The notes beneath the pieces were generated by a model. That model did no database searches. It was not told the DNA's origin and saw nothing but the letters and a program-made list of their open reading frames with translations. A stretch of 64,000 nucleotides of DNA from Hysterangium stoloniferum (Eukaryota; Basidiomycota; Agaricomycetes; Hysterangiales; Hysterangiaceae), in NCBI GenBank assembly GCA_015178975.1, contig WHVD01000026.1, positions 558,001-622,000 of the forward strand. Reading direction: 5' to 3'. Within the stretch, counting starts at the first letter, position 1. Each line of letters opens with the position of its first letter. Shown here in pieces: positions 10,524 through 21,477 of the stretch. The translations under genes and the position numbers were made by a program.

Positions 10524-11259
10524 TGTTACGACCATGGCGCAGCCGTTTTGGCCCCGAGGTTATCACCACCTATCGATGATTCAAGTTATCGCTCAAGTCA
10601 CCACATTGGAAACCATCACCCCCAATGCTGACGTATGCTTTCACGGTCATCAAACTCCGTTTATGCCCACGTCAAAATATACTCATACTTGGTTAAACTT
10701 TTGATACATCCCTTGTATTATGATGATCCGTTCTATCCTATGTTTCACATATGCCTATATATACTTGTAACCCTCGAACTATTTCCTTTTCCTGTAATTA
10801 CACTCTCGGTTATCTCTTCGGCCTCTGAACTAATCATAAACTTCCCATTCCTAGTCAAGCTTATTGTCAATACCCTGTTCCGCTCTTCTCCTAGTTAGTA
10901 TTTTCTAGACGCCTGATACTTGTATATGAACCCGCTGTAGTTGTAGTTACTAGGCAATCAGAATATCGACTCAGAATACCCTCTTACACCTCTGGCAGTC
11001 TTGTACTAAGAATCCCCTCATCCACCTTCGCGTGCACTCGTCCACTCTCGGTCACCGACCCTTGGCCCGACACTCGACTTAACCTTCGGTCCCGATCAGT
11101 ATCTCACTGAAAGGAACTCGTTAGGATTAGTCTTCACCCACCCGAAATTTAAGGACACTCAACGGACATTTGCAAGGGTGCAGCACATAAGCTGAAGCCA
11201 AGTCCTTCTGATTGGTCCCTGTCGGCCAACCGACATCAGTCAGTTTTCAGTTCTTAACA
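10524..11259 (+). repeat. 3' LTR of chromovirus 1 (family A)
   Basis: Begins TGTTACGACC after a purine-rich tract and ends TTAACA at 11259, followed by TSD GTAAG. It aligns along its whole length with 1879-2617, with scattered differences that are mostly C/T and A/G. Confidence 0.95.
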
Positions 11260-11885
11260 GTAAGAGAGATAGATGCGCCGGAGCCTGTGGGCTCCAACTA
11301 GCATGAGTGGTGTAATTCTAGTAGGAGTTTAGAGCGGAAAATGTATTAGAGTACTGGGGGGAATCTAAGCCGATTTTCTGACTGGATTGTATGTATGTAC
11401 AACATCTGCCAGACTAAATAGACTGTGGAATAAATGACATACCAAATACAGCAATAATGAAACAAAACTAGCAAAACATAAAACGAGAATAGTAAACACC
11501 AAATTTGGTGTTAGGAATGGGATGGAATGGAGCGGAGTCCAAATTGTGACAAATCATAAACCATAATGGGAAATGGAGTGGGAGCGGAGTCTGAATTGTG
11601 ACAGGTCATTTTACTAAAATGGGAACGGGGCTCAGTTAGAGGGATGACGGGTTTTCCAAGCAGGGTCCAGTGACTGATGCATGGGACGAGGTCGGACATA
11701 GACAGGGACGGAGTCTGGTGGGTATTCCGGTGACTGAAACACAACATAACGAAGTTGTACGTAGACAAGTCCAATGTACGGAGTCCGGCAGGATTTCCAG
11801 TAAACTGACAATTGGTGCATATAGGGTGCGGGTGCATATAAGTTAGTGCCTGGAGTCCGGCGGGAATTCTGGTCGTAACAACATA

Positions 11886-12662
11886 TATGTATATTAACAC
11901 TTTCCTGTTCTCCAGAGTGATACTTGATGGACTGGATTTTATGCAATACTAATTCTTTGCCAAACAGTGTAAATATATACTTGATTGAGTAAATAATTTT
12001 TAATGTTTTTGTTTATCCTCCTAGCAGCAGGATATCCAAAGAGAAATGGATAAGGAGGGGGGCTGCTGTTAGATACTTTGAAACATGGGATGTCTATAAA
12101 TAGAATGATAGCTCACCCCAATGGGCATTAACTATTTACTGTACCTTAGAAATATTCCTAGAGAAGTCTCAAAAAAATGTAGCAAAATTAAAAGAAATAG
12201 TACCAACGAGTCTCTTAGGGTTAGGCCAATCAGATGAACTTATTAGGAGACTGGTGGCCTTAGAAGGGGAATTGGAACTATGCAATAATTGGGAAGAAAT
12301 ATTAAAAGAAACAATACTGAAATCAAAAGGGACAAGGACCTTACACCTCCTGAAGTTATTCTGTAAGGTTCAAACTCTTCACTGTTATCCTCTGAGGCTA
12401 CTAAATCATTTTCCATGCCAAAAATATGTCCAGTCTACCTCAAGGAGCAATAGAATGCTAGGGTTTTCATAAGTACTTCTTGTGAAACATCAAAGGCTTG
12501 TGAAACAGGTTTTTCCATACATGAAGAGGGCTATTGTTGAAAGAGTACTTTTTCATTCTGCAAGCTAGAACATTAGACTTTTTTAAGCTGAAAAAGACTG
12601 GTTTCTAAACTTGAACTTACACTTTATTTTAAGCTGTGAGCAGAATACTGACTCCAGTATAT
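11886..12662. other. Gene-poor spacer with a short open stretch
   Basis: This sequence follows the right TSD of the outer solo LTR B and should be continuous with 1388-1666. A plus-strand open stretch (about 12130-12472; residues such as SDELIRRLVALEGELEL) has no ATG near its start and resembles nothing I know. I see no other gene, repeat or signal. Confidence 0.4.
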
Positions 12663-13410
12663 TGTTAAGAACTGGAAACTGACTAATGTTGGTGGACTGA
12701 CGGGGACCGATCGGAAGGACTTGGCTTCAGCTTATGTATGTGCTGCGCTTTCACAGTTATCTGTCGGGTGTCCTTAAATTTCGGGCAGGCAAAGACTAGT
12801 CCCAACGAACACCTCTTGGTGAAAACTACCAATCGGAATCGAGGGATAAGTTGAGCATCGGGCCAAGGGGTCGGGGACTGAAAGGGGGCGAGCGCATGTG
12901 AAGGCGGATAGTGGAATTCTTAGTATGAGGTTACTATAGACGTAAGAGGGTGTTCTGAGTCGATATTCTGATTGCCTAGTAACTACAACTACAGTGGGTT
13001 CATATACAAGTATCAGTCATCTAGAAAGTACAAACTAGGAGAAGGGTGGAAAACGGTATTAACAATAAGCTTGACTAGGAACGGGAAGTTTATGGTTAGT
13101 TCGGAGGCCATGAGATAACCGAGAGCGGAATTACAGTAAAAGGAAATAGTTCGAGGGTTACAAGTATATATAGACATATGTGAAACATAGGATAAAATGG
13201 ATCATCATAATAAAAAGGGACGTATCAAAGTTTAACCAGATAGTACAAGTATATTTTGACGTGGGCGTAAACGGAGTTTGATCACCACGAAAGCATACAT
13301 CAGCTTCGGGAGGCCAATGGTTTCCGATGTGGTGACTTGAACAGTAACTTGAATCATCGATAGGTGGCAATAACCTCAGGGACCGATAGGGTTGCGACAC
13401 GGTCATAACA
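12663..13410 (-). mobile_element. Solo LTR, family A, minus orientation (TSD TATAT)
   Basis: Starts TGTTAAGAACTGG at 12663 and ends GGTCATAACA at 13410, with TSD TATAT at 12658-12662 and 13411-13415. It is the reverse complement of the family A LTRs of chromovirus 1. No internal sequence remains. Confidence 0.94.
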
Positions 13411-13415
13411 TATAT

Positions 13416-15844
13416 ATGTCATGCAATGTATGATATTTGATATTTTCTTGGCCACCATGTTGGCCTCCAGAAGAATACTAAATATTTTCTTTTGGAAATT
13501 TAGTTTAATTTGAGTACTTGAACAGCCTAATGATTGGCAAGGCCCAGCCTGGCCTGAAATCCCTAGCTTAGGCCTGGCCAGGCTTTAAGAGATGGCTTGG
13601 GCTGGACTCAGCCCAGCTTGAGCCCAGGCCACAGGTAAAAACTGGGATTTGTAAACATGTAGTGTAGTCTACTAATAAAATAAATGAATGGATATTATAC
13701 ATAAATTTCTTCTTCATCAGAGGATAGCTCAATTTCAAGCAATGTGGCCTCTGAATCCCTGATTGTACAGATCCATGCTAAGCACCTCTCACAGTCAGCT
13801 CAAATCCATTGTGTACAAGGGGGCTGGAAGAGAAAACTTACATTATACAGAAGACAGTCTGAGATGCCAAATGAGCTAGTGGGAATATTCAATACCATAT
13901 GCTTACCCTAGACACTGCAGGAATATGTATATTCCTTACTTGCCTCTGGCAAAATGCCCATTAGTTGTTCAAAAGGCTTAAAAGGCATCCTGAATTTGAA
14001 TTTAATATGGATCTCATCAATTCCTTTGAGATCTATACAGAGTCAATGATGTGAATGTAGAAGCACAAGACACCACAAGAGGTTGAATTAGTGATGGATT
14101 GCACACCTACCAATATGACTCCAAACTTTGAAGTGCAATGCTACCCTAGATCATTTAGAATGGTGTGGTGAAGTTAAGGTTGCAGCCTGCGAAAATATGT
14201 ACTCATAGGAGGGTGTTTATAATTACTATAATCTCAAATATTTACTAATAAAAGTCTTATTTTTACAAAACTCCATCTTTAAATAGTGATATCTATTCTG
14301 AAACAATTATATCATCAAAAAACAACCATCAGAAATAGTTCTCCATATTACATCTTATACAACCCATAGTTATTTAACAAATTCCATTGTATATAATTTC
14401 CTTCCTTTTACAGATGCCTACTAATACTTTTATTAGTATTTTGATTTTTAAAAGTTGTAATGAAGTTATTTCCATGTAAAATATGTAAAATATTATTGGA
14501 AATTTTTCATACCACAGTTGTCTTTATTAAGTAAAACCTCCTATATATTCTGGGTATGTTGAATCAAGTAGAAATCTGTTTAGATTGACAGATCTATTCC
14601 GAAGTAATACATATGTATTTAGAGGTGCCAATGATATACATATGCATGGAATGGACTATTTAAAGGTATCTATTTTTTAAAAGTATTAGTGTTTCAAACT
14701 ACTAATTTTTTTATTGTCTAGTTGTGTCCAGAAAGATTCATTAGTTTGTAATGTATGAGAGAGTTTAAAACTTTTTGAAAGTTTTAAAAACCAAATTATG
14801 TTTGAATCACATCCCAGATGTTTAAATGACCTTTAGAGTATATTAGAATTTGGTATACTTAATAGTTTTCAGATATCCTCCATACCACAGACTAGTGCAA
14901 AGACAGTCATCTATTTTTAACTCTTTTTATTGCTGTAGCATGACAAAATCTCAGAAGTGATGGTAGTTTGATAGTGAAAGACATCCCCCATGTAGAACAA
15001 ACTGGATGAAGATGAGACCCTAGGGCGTGTGGTGGGGATGGAGAAGGTATCAGTCATTCGCAGAACAGGTGCGGATGGTGAGGGGATCAGATGTCTCGAG
15101 ATCTGACTCAGATGAATCTTAGGTGACGGTTTATTGAATTAAAAATACAGTAGCACTCACTACTTTACCATAAGTATAACGTCAACTACTACTTATTATT
15201 CCCTGGACTATGAACTTGGGAATTTAAAAAACATGGCACTCATGTCGTGCCAACGACTGCGCTACTCAATTTGGCCAGGTAATGTGTCAAAGCCTATGTT
15301 AGGGTGCCAGGCGTCTGCGCAGACCCGATCAGGCTGCATGACCTTGGGCAGGTAGAGCCTGGCCGGCCTGATGTCTTGGCTGCAACAGGCACGACCAGTC
15401 TGCTGGGCGCCTGCTCAAACTGGGATTAGGTAAGCCGGCACCTAGTCAGGCCGACAGGCCTGATTAGGATTTTTGGATTTTTCCGACATAGTCTTACGTT
15501 CCGATCAAGTTCCTGAGGCGACAATTGTCAGCTTCGACGTTACCTCTTTCGTGATGCCCACCCCATGAAATTGATATATTCAATACAATGGATCGGCTGT
15601 GACGGCGTTGAATAAATCATATAAACGGGGAATGCCTTCGGAGTGGGTTTCGGGAGGCAGTCGACTGACTATGTCTGGTCCTGTGTTGTAAAACATATTC
15701 ACATGAGAAGTAACAACAAAACGAATGATGATTAGAACGGAACAACAGACACAAGCTCCGGCTCACACATTTATTTGCTTATTTGCCCAGAACAAAAATT
15801 TGTTTACCCTCCCCTCTCCCCAATAAAAACGCATGCTCTCCTGA
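13416..15844. other. AT-rich region without recognisable genes
   Basis: About 2.4 kb with stops in all frames at short intervals. Two GC-rich patches with repeated GGCCTGGCC/AGGCCTG words (about 13535-13640 and 15285-15470) stand out against the AT-rich background but form no clear TIR or LTR. The segment from roughly 15480 may belong to the 5' end of the Ngaro-like element. Confidence 0.4.
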
Positions 15845-16822
15845 ATGAATAGAGGTGGAAAGTGTGAATATCACGGCTGTAGAAAACTAATCAGGAATTG
15901 TGTCACTTTGACACTGCCCCCAACGGCAGACAATTCTGCTTCGGCTGGGCACTTGAATCACAATGTAGGTGGGGCAGCAATTGCACCAATGCACATGCAT
16001 GTAGCATATGCTTTGAGGAAAACCCCAGAGCAGGAGCCTGCAGCAGGCTCTGACCCAAGGCGGGTCATAACACCGCTTGACCCTGTCAGCATGGTATGTA
16101 TATTGAGTAAATATGGTATATTGCAAGATATGGTATATTGCAAGACTGGCAGAATATTATAGCAAGTCTAAATAATGGATTCGACATTGGATTGAAAGAG
16201 CACATAACACATACAGCCATTTTTCGAAAACCACAGATCTTCCTTAGTGGATACAGAGTTTATAACCATATAGCAAGCGAACAAAAAATTGGTCGCTACT
16301 CCAGAGGCTTTACACCAGAGGAGCTGGAGCAGGCCATAGGACCATTTCAGACATCTCCCCTGGGACTAATCCCGAAACCAAATTCAAATACATACCGCAT
16401 GATCCAAGACCTATCATTCCCCCGAGACGACCGAATTCATTCCTCCATAAACAGTTGCATAAACCCCAATGACTTCCCAACAGAGTGGGGAACCTTCGCA
16501 GATGCAGCCGCACTAATTTTATCCCTACCAGAGGGCTCGGTGGCTGCTACCTTCGACATTTCCGCAGCTTACCGGATGACGCCCATACGACCAGATCAGC
16601 AGAATGCATGCTGCATTTTCTGGGATGGCCTGGTGTATGTTGACCGAGCAGTCGCATTCGGCTTGGCCTCAAGTGCGGGCATGTTTGGGAGCATAGCAGA
16701 CATGTTGATTGCCTTATACCAAAAGGCGGGCTTTGGGTGGCTGCTAAAGTGGGTAGACAATTTCTTAGCCATTCACTTGCTGGGACAGGTTTGGACAGAA
16801 GACGACTTCATTGCATTGACTG
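15845..16822 (+). pseudogene. Ngaro-like reverse transcriptase, 5' part
   Basis: An ATG at 15845 starts a short frame that ends in RRVITPLDPVSMVCILSKYG. The phase then changes to DWQNIIASLNNGFDIGLKE near 16140. The RT core follows: FRKPQIF, the SPLGLIPKPNSNTYRMIQDLS block, the first catalytic Asp in AATFDISAAYRMTP (about 16545-16580), VAFGLASSAGMFGS, then KWVDNFLAI near 16750-16765. Ngaro RTs usually have VDD at the last position; here it is VDN, so the second catalytic aspartate is lost. The frame runs into the 5' LTR of chromovirus 2 at 16823. Confidence 0.82.
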
Positions 16823-18109
16823 TGTTACGACCTGATATCCTGCCGGACTCCGGTCACTAGTTTATACGCACCCGTGCCCTATATGCACCCATTATCAGTT
16901 TACCGGAATTCCTGCCGGACTCCATACGTCAGACTTGTCTACATTCATCTTTGTTACATTGTGTTTCAGTCACTGGAAAACCCACTGGACTCCATCTCTG
17001 TCTATATCTGTGAAGAGTGGTAGAAGTTCAGACCGTTCTATATACGAAGAAATGAGTAGAAAGGAAGAATATTGACCTATTCGGTGCAATATAAGAGAAA
17101 GTGAGAGAAAGAGCACGAGATGACGAAGGAGTCAACGAGTGCAATGGTTCGAGTGGAGGCCTCGACTGTTATAGTTCGAGGCCAGAAGTGTTCAGTAGTT
17201 CAGATACTGCTACTTATGTAGTAGCTGACACGTTACCCTGATCACCGCTCGTAGTAGACCTAGTTTATGTCTTACGAGTGGTGGTTCTTGGGTTAAAGTG
17301 TGTCTGAGTTCTAATTGATGCTGAGTGCACCCACAAGTATACACAATGCTTCGAACTAATGAAATATGCAATATTTGAAGAATATGAAAGATAGAAAAAT
17401 ATGAATAGAATATGTAAAATATAAATGAAATAAAAGGAGTGTTTTACCACAATGATACTGTGGTAAAAGCATACTCCTCACAATATCTGACCTCGTCCTG
17501 CATGTCAGTCACTGGACCCCACTTGTAAAACCCATCACCTCTCTAACAGAGCCCCATTCCCATTTTAGTCAAATGACCTGTCGTGATTCAGACTCCGCTC
17601 CCACTCTGCTTCCTGTTATAGTTTATGATTTGTCACAATTCGGACTCCACTCCATTCCATCCCGTTCCTAACACCAAATTGGTGTTTACTATTCCCGTTT
17701 TATGTTTTGCTCGTTTTGTTTCATCATTACTGGATTCGGTATGACATTCACTCCACGGTCTATTTAAACTCGCAGATGTTGTACATACAATCCAGTCAGA
17801 AAATTGGCTTAGATTCCCCCCAGTAATCTAATACATTTTCCACTCTAAACTCCTACTTGAATTACACCGCTCACACTAGTTGGAGCCCACAGGCTCTGGT
17901 GCATCTATCTCTCTCACCTATCTTGACTCATGACCTCTGACCTATGACCCCTCGACCCACGACCCCTGCCCGGACTCCCCAGGATTCCCATCCACCCGTC
18001 TGAAATTGGACAGCATGATCTAGCGAGGGTGCAGCCTATAAGCTGAAGCCAAGTCCTACCGGATATTCTGTGGGTTTCTCCGGAGACCCACCCTGTACGT
18101 ATCCTAACA
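16823..18109 (+). repeat. 5' LTR of chromovirus 2 (family B), interrupted by LTR E
   Basis: Without the LTR E at 17009-17482 and its TSD copy it is about 808 bp. It ends TATCCTAACA at 18109. The conserved TAAGCTGAAGCCAAGTCC block ends 53 nt before the LTR end, as in family A. Gag ATG is at 18146. Confidence 0.92.
17009..17482. mobile_element. Solo LTR, family E (TSD ATATC), inside 5' LTR B
   Basis: Starts TGTGAAGAGTGG at 17009 and ends CTCCTCACA at 17482, flanked by ATATC (17004-17008 and 17483-17487). A perfect hairpin-forming repeat TTTTACCACA/TGTGGTAAAA (17442-17468) lies near its end. Longer relatives are at 25434-26073 and 26292-26922. Confidence 0.92.
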
Positions 18110-19004
18110 GTATTTTCTGACTAAGACTCGCAGATTGTTTTCAATATGCCACCAAGAAAGAAAGCGAACACACAGGCATCATTACCTGGACCGTCGACTC
18201 TTCATTCCCCATTAACTTTGTATACCAGTCAGATGCTTGCGAACCAGTCAGAACTTATGGAAGAAGCCCGTATTGAAGAAGTCCCAGAAAACCAGGATGA
18301 ATCCGAGCACGAGGACAAATCCGTGGCCCTGTTAAGTGCTGTGTCGGGAACTTATTCCGGAACTATCGGAAAGTCACCGGAAAGGCGGGAACTGTCGGAT
18401 AGGGTCAGGACGTTGGCTTCAGCTTATGTGCTGCTGTAATGTATTATTAGCCTTACTTTGATACTTATTTTCCGAAAAAGGAGTCCAATGCTCAATCAAA
18501 ATGTGCAAATACTCAATTCACTACAAGGTAAAATAATTTAAGTATTTGATATTAATCAGTGGCAGCCTAAATAGACTTAGAACCCCTGAAGTCAAGAGTT
18601 TACTTGAATATATGCACCCTACTTTGCAAAGAAGGTTTTGAGAGCTGCTTGTGCAAGCTTGTTCTTTCTCTGTGATAACAACTACTAAAATAAGAATAAC
18701 AATTTACTGATTCCAAAGCTAGATTTAACTTCAATGCTAGCTAGTCTATATATATTTTATACTATTTATCAAACAGTAATAAACAGGTCAAAAGATTAGA
18801 TATAGAATAAAACACTATTTGGCTAATATATGCTTTATTTACACTAACCTACAAGGTCTACTGTGATAATAACTTATCAGGATCTTAATGTAGTCTTAAT
18901 GATTCTGCAAGAATATTCTCAGTATTTAACTATAAGCCAAACCGGGAGAAATTAGAATTATATTCTAATTTCAAATAATCAAACAAACAATTTATTTATT
19001 ACTT

Positions 19005-19285
19005 GGTTGATAGCCAACAACTCTAACCGAGGTGGCAACGGATTCCAACAACTTAAATAGAAGCTAGAAAAAGTAATAAAGCCAGCTACTCAATTAAGAG
19101 GTGGCAAGGGGGAACAAAAGTCAACAACTCAGATTGAGGTGACAGGGGGAACAAAGATCAGTCAACAACTCAGATTGAGGTGACAAGGGATCTTATTGGG
19201 CCAACAACTCTGATAGAGGTGGCAAAGGTTTCCAACAGCTCTGATAGAGGTGGAATTAGATGTCCAACTGCCCAGATTGGGGTGG
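19005..19285. repeat. Degenerate direct repeats of about 30-45 bp (CAACAACTCnGATnGAGGTG)
   Basis: At least six imperfect copies of a CAACAACTC...GAGGTGRCAAGG unit with variable spacers lie downstream of the TATA box within LTR D-prime (transcribed U5/R side in the minus orientation). Confidence 0.75.
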
Positions 19286-19616
19286 ATTAGCCTGCTTGCT
19301 GCAGTGACACAGATGTGGTGTAAATGGGTTGATAAAATTGGTTTAAATTGGTTGTATTTCATGGCTGGAGCAGAGCTCCTTATATACACTGAGATGTGAG
19401 ACATTTAGAGACATATTGAACTTTATTTCTATCCTATTTTAGCTATTTTACTTGGAATGTTTTAGACATTTCTGCCATTCTCTACTGTAGCATATATGAT
19501 GACATAATGTATGACTTAATATTCCCAAATGACATAATGTATGACATAATATTCCCGCGCTAGTGCGCGTGTGACACTGTCGCGCGCCTTTGTGACTGTC
19601 GCGCGCCCTTGTGACT

Positions 19617-19690
19617 GTCACTTGTTGTGACGATGGTCACTCGTTGTGACGGCCGGTCACTTGTTGTGACGACCGGTCACTTGTTGTGAC
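19617..19690. promoter_or_regulatory. Four GTCAC-N5-GTGAC palindromes, 20-bp period, upstream of LTR TATA box
   Basis: GTCACTTGTTGTGAC or its TCGTT variant occurs at 19617, 19636, 19656 and 19676. In the minus orientation of the LTR these lie about 230-300 bp upstream of the TATA box at 19378-19388. Equivalent palindromes occur in both LTRs of element D. They look like dyad binding sites; the binding factor is unknown. Confidence 0.65.
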
Positions 19691-21464
19691 GAATTATTCC
19701 CGCGCGTTGTGCGCCAGGTGGCCGGTTTGAAGCTAATATAGTTAAAAAAGAATAAAAAGTAGAAATTTCGTAGCTCCCTCAATTTATAAGATAAAAATGC
19801 AAAATAAATTGCATAAATTCAATATAAATTAAGAGAATATTGTACAATTTTATAATCGCAATATAATTACATTTAGAAGCCTTTGTTAAGAATTCGTTTT
19901 GGGGAAATTGCAAAAAATAGGAAAAACCTTTAAAAATACATAACAGCTGCACCTCTGCGCAAACACTCAAAGTCCTTAATTTCAGAGGTGAGACTATAAT
20001 GGAAGATACAGATATTCAGAGTTCCAAAGAGTTCCAAATATTGAGCATACAGAAAGATGGAAGAAGGAATAAGAAACTAAGTCAATATCAGATCTAAGGT
20101 AAAGTACAAATTCGCGGAAACTAATATAAGTCTTCTCGTTATTGTACTACAAACTGAGACCATAATAAGATGGAAACGGAAGTATTCTTAAAATGGAAAT
20201 ACAATAAGACATATGAGGGAGACAATATTCCGAAATGGGAATATAATAGACAAACGAGTGAATACTTGTCAACAGACAAATTACCAAATGTGGAACAAGG
20301 GAAGGATGCGGAAGATACGGTAACTATGATGTTCCGTAGTTGGAGATCAGGAGTCGGATATTGAAACATCTGGGAACAGGTCGTAACAGGCCCCCCGACA
20401 AGGGCAAAGGTGTCAAAAATCCTCCATCTATCGAACGACTGCATTTGGGAGACCCTACTTCTGAATTTTTAGCAGGTACTATAGATAAATTTATGATGCA
20501 CCTGCTCGAAGAATGAAAGAAAAAGGAACAAGAACCTCCATGGTCAAAAGTCAATGCTCCGGAACCCTTCACGGGTTCCAACCCAAACAACTACTTTCCT
20601 CATGCAATGTTGCTTCAATTTCCGCGATCGATCTGCTGCATTCTCCACGGACTCCTGAAAAGTCAACTACACACTTTCATACTTGTTGGGATCCACGTTG
20701 AAATGGTTTGAACCAGCTTTTAGCGGAATTTCCGAGGAAGAGCCGCTTTGGCTCGAAGATTGGGATGCTTTTGTTGAAGAGCTTGAAACCAACTTTGGCC
20801 TGTATGCCCCGACAGGAGAAGCCGAGAACAGCCTCACAAATCTTCATATGAAGGACACACAGTGCATCATGGACTACATCGTCCAATTCAATAATCTTGC
20901 AGCTTGTTGTCAGTGGGGCGATCCCGCTCTCCGCCACCAATTTTATGCCAGTCTGCCGTCCTGCCTTAAAGACGAAGTCTCGAAAGGAGAAGATGGCAAG
21001 CCAAAAACCTTGTTCCGTATGCGCCTAAAAGCTCAAAATGTGGATGCACATTATTGGGAATGTCACATGGAAGTTGCCTGCGAGATCTCCATGGACAAAG
21101 TGAACAAGTCCACAGCCAATAAAAACAACAACAACAACTCATCAACCAGCAACCAAAACTCCACATAATCTGACAAGAAGAATGATAAAAAGTCTTCAAA
21201 CAACAACAACCACAAGGCCAATAACAAGGGTCAACAGTCTGGCAAGCAAGCCAGAAAACCCGACCTCTCATGCAAACTCGGACCTGATGGCAAATTGACC
21301 CCACAGGAAAGACAATGTCACATGGACAATAACCTCTGTCTCTTGTGTGGGAAACCCAGTCATCGAGTCCCGGAATGTCTGCTGGCAAAAGCAAACTCTG
21401 CAAAGGGTTGAACAGCCAAGACCTCCACAGAAACCCCGTTGAAGGACAAACTGGCTTCTGACTT

Positions 21465-21472
21465 GAAAAAAG
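21465..21472 (+). promoter_or_regulatory. Putative -1 ribosomal frameshift site, chromovirus 2
   Basis: GAAAAAAG lies three bases before the gag stop TAA (21475-21477), as in chromovirus 1. Pol continues in the -1 phase as RVSNLADSTWVGGCIASPR, homologous to RLSNSLDSVWLESCIESPR there. Conservation at the same codon in two elements supports function, but none is shown. Confidence 0.5.
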
Positions 21473-21477
21473 AGTAA

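Larger units (their letters stand above)
1879..11259 (+). mobile_element. Chromovirus 1: complete but decayed Ty3/gypsy element with family A LTRs (TSD GTAAG)
   Basis: The element is bounded by two about 737-bp LTRs (1879-2617 and 10524-11259) that begin TGTTACGAC and end CTTAACA. It is flanked by the perfect TSD GTAAG at 1874-1878 and 11260-11264. The internal order is gag, zinc knuckle, protease, reverse transcriptase, RNase H, integrase and chromodomain, all plus strand, followed by an antisense spliced gene and a purine-rich tract (AAATGGGGAGATAC) just before the 3' LTR. This is the Ty3/gypsy chromovirus order. A solo LTR of family F (4597-6302) interrupts the protease-RT junction. Multiple stops and frameshifts in gag and pol make it non-autonomous. 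The two LTRs differ at roughly ten sites in their first hundred bases, nearly all transitions, which indicates an old insertion. Confidence 0.95.
1667..11880 (-). mobile_element. Solo LTR, family B, minus orientation, split by chromovirus 1 (TSD ACATA)
   Basis: The LTR starts TGTTAGGG at 1667 and ends GTAACA at 11880. It is flanked by the perfect 5-bp direct repeat ACATA (1662-1666 and 11881-11885). Its own sequence occupies only 1667-1878 and 11265-11880 (about 830 bp), because chromovirus 1 is inserted inside it. It matches the family B LTRs at 16823-18109 and 44283-45083. No internal retrotransposon sequence is attached, so it is a solo LTR left by LTR-LTR recombination before chromovirus 1 arrived. 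Confidence 0.92.
18435..19945 (-). mobile_element. Solo LTR, family D-prime, nested in LTR C (TSD GCTGC)
   Basis: Starts TGTAATGTATT at 18435 and ends ATACATAACA at 19945, with TSD GCTGC at 18430-18434 and 19946-19950. It is an unusually long LTR (1511 bp), strongly AT-rich with one CpG-rich island at 19555-19705. A minus-strand TATA box (TATATAAGG) is at 19378-19386. The start TGTAATGTATT and the TATA context match the LTR of element D (40839-42093), so the two families are related. Confidence 0.9.
18330..20388 (-). mobile_element. Solo LTR, family C, minus orientation (TSD GGCCC), inside gag
   Basis: Starts TGTTAAGTGC at 18330 and ends GGTCGTAACA at 20388, with TSD GGCCC at 18325-18329 and 20389-20393. 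Its own sequence is 18330-18434 plus 19951-20388 (about 543 bp), the rest being the nested LTR D-prime. The reverse of the conserved GCTGAAGCCAA core is visible at about 18408-18426, which sets the orientation. Confidence 0.92.
18146..21477 (+). pseudogene. gag: Chromovirus 2 gag, split by LTR C
   Basis: ATG 18146 starts MPPRKKANTQAS, the counterpart of MSPRKKDAKPSG in chromovirus 1. The frame runs to 18329, where solo LTR C is inserted, and resumes at 20394. The core WFEPAFSG and WDAFVEELETN is at about 20700-20800, followed by DTQCIMDYIVQFNNLA. An Asn-rich linker contains a TAA near 21167. The zinc knuckle CLLCGKPSHRVPEC (C-X2-C-X4-H-X4-C) is near 21335-21380, and the frame ends LKKE at TAA 21475-21477. 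Several stops and a frameshift near 20590-20680 inactivate it. Confidence 0.88.

Noticed and set aside
13535-15470. GC-rich GGCCTGGCC patches as a possible TIR pair
   Set aside because: The words are short, occur in mixed orientation and do not form a consistent inverted or direct repeat.
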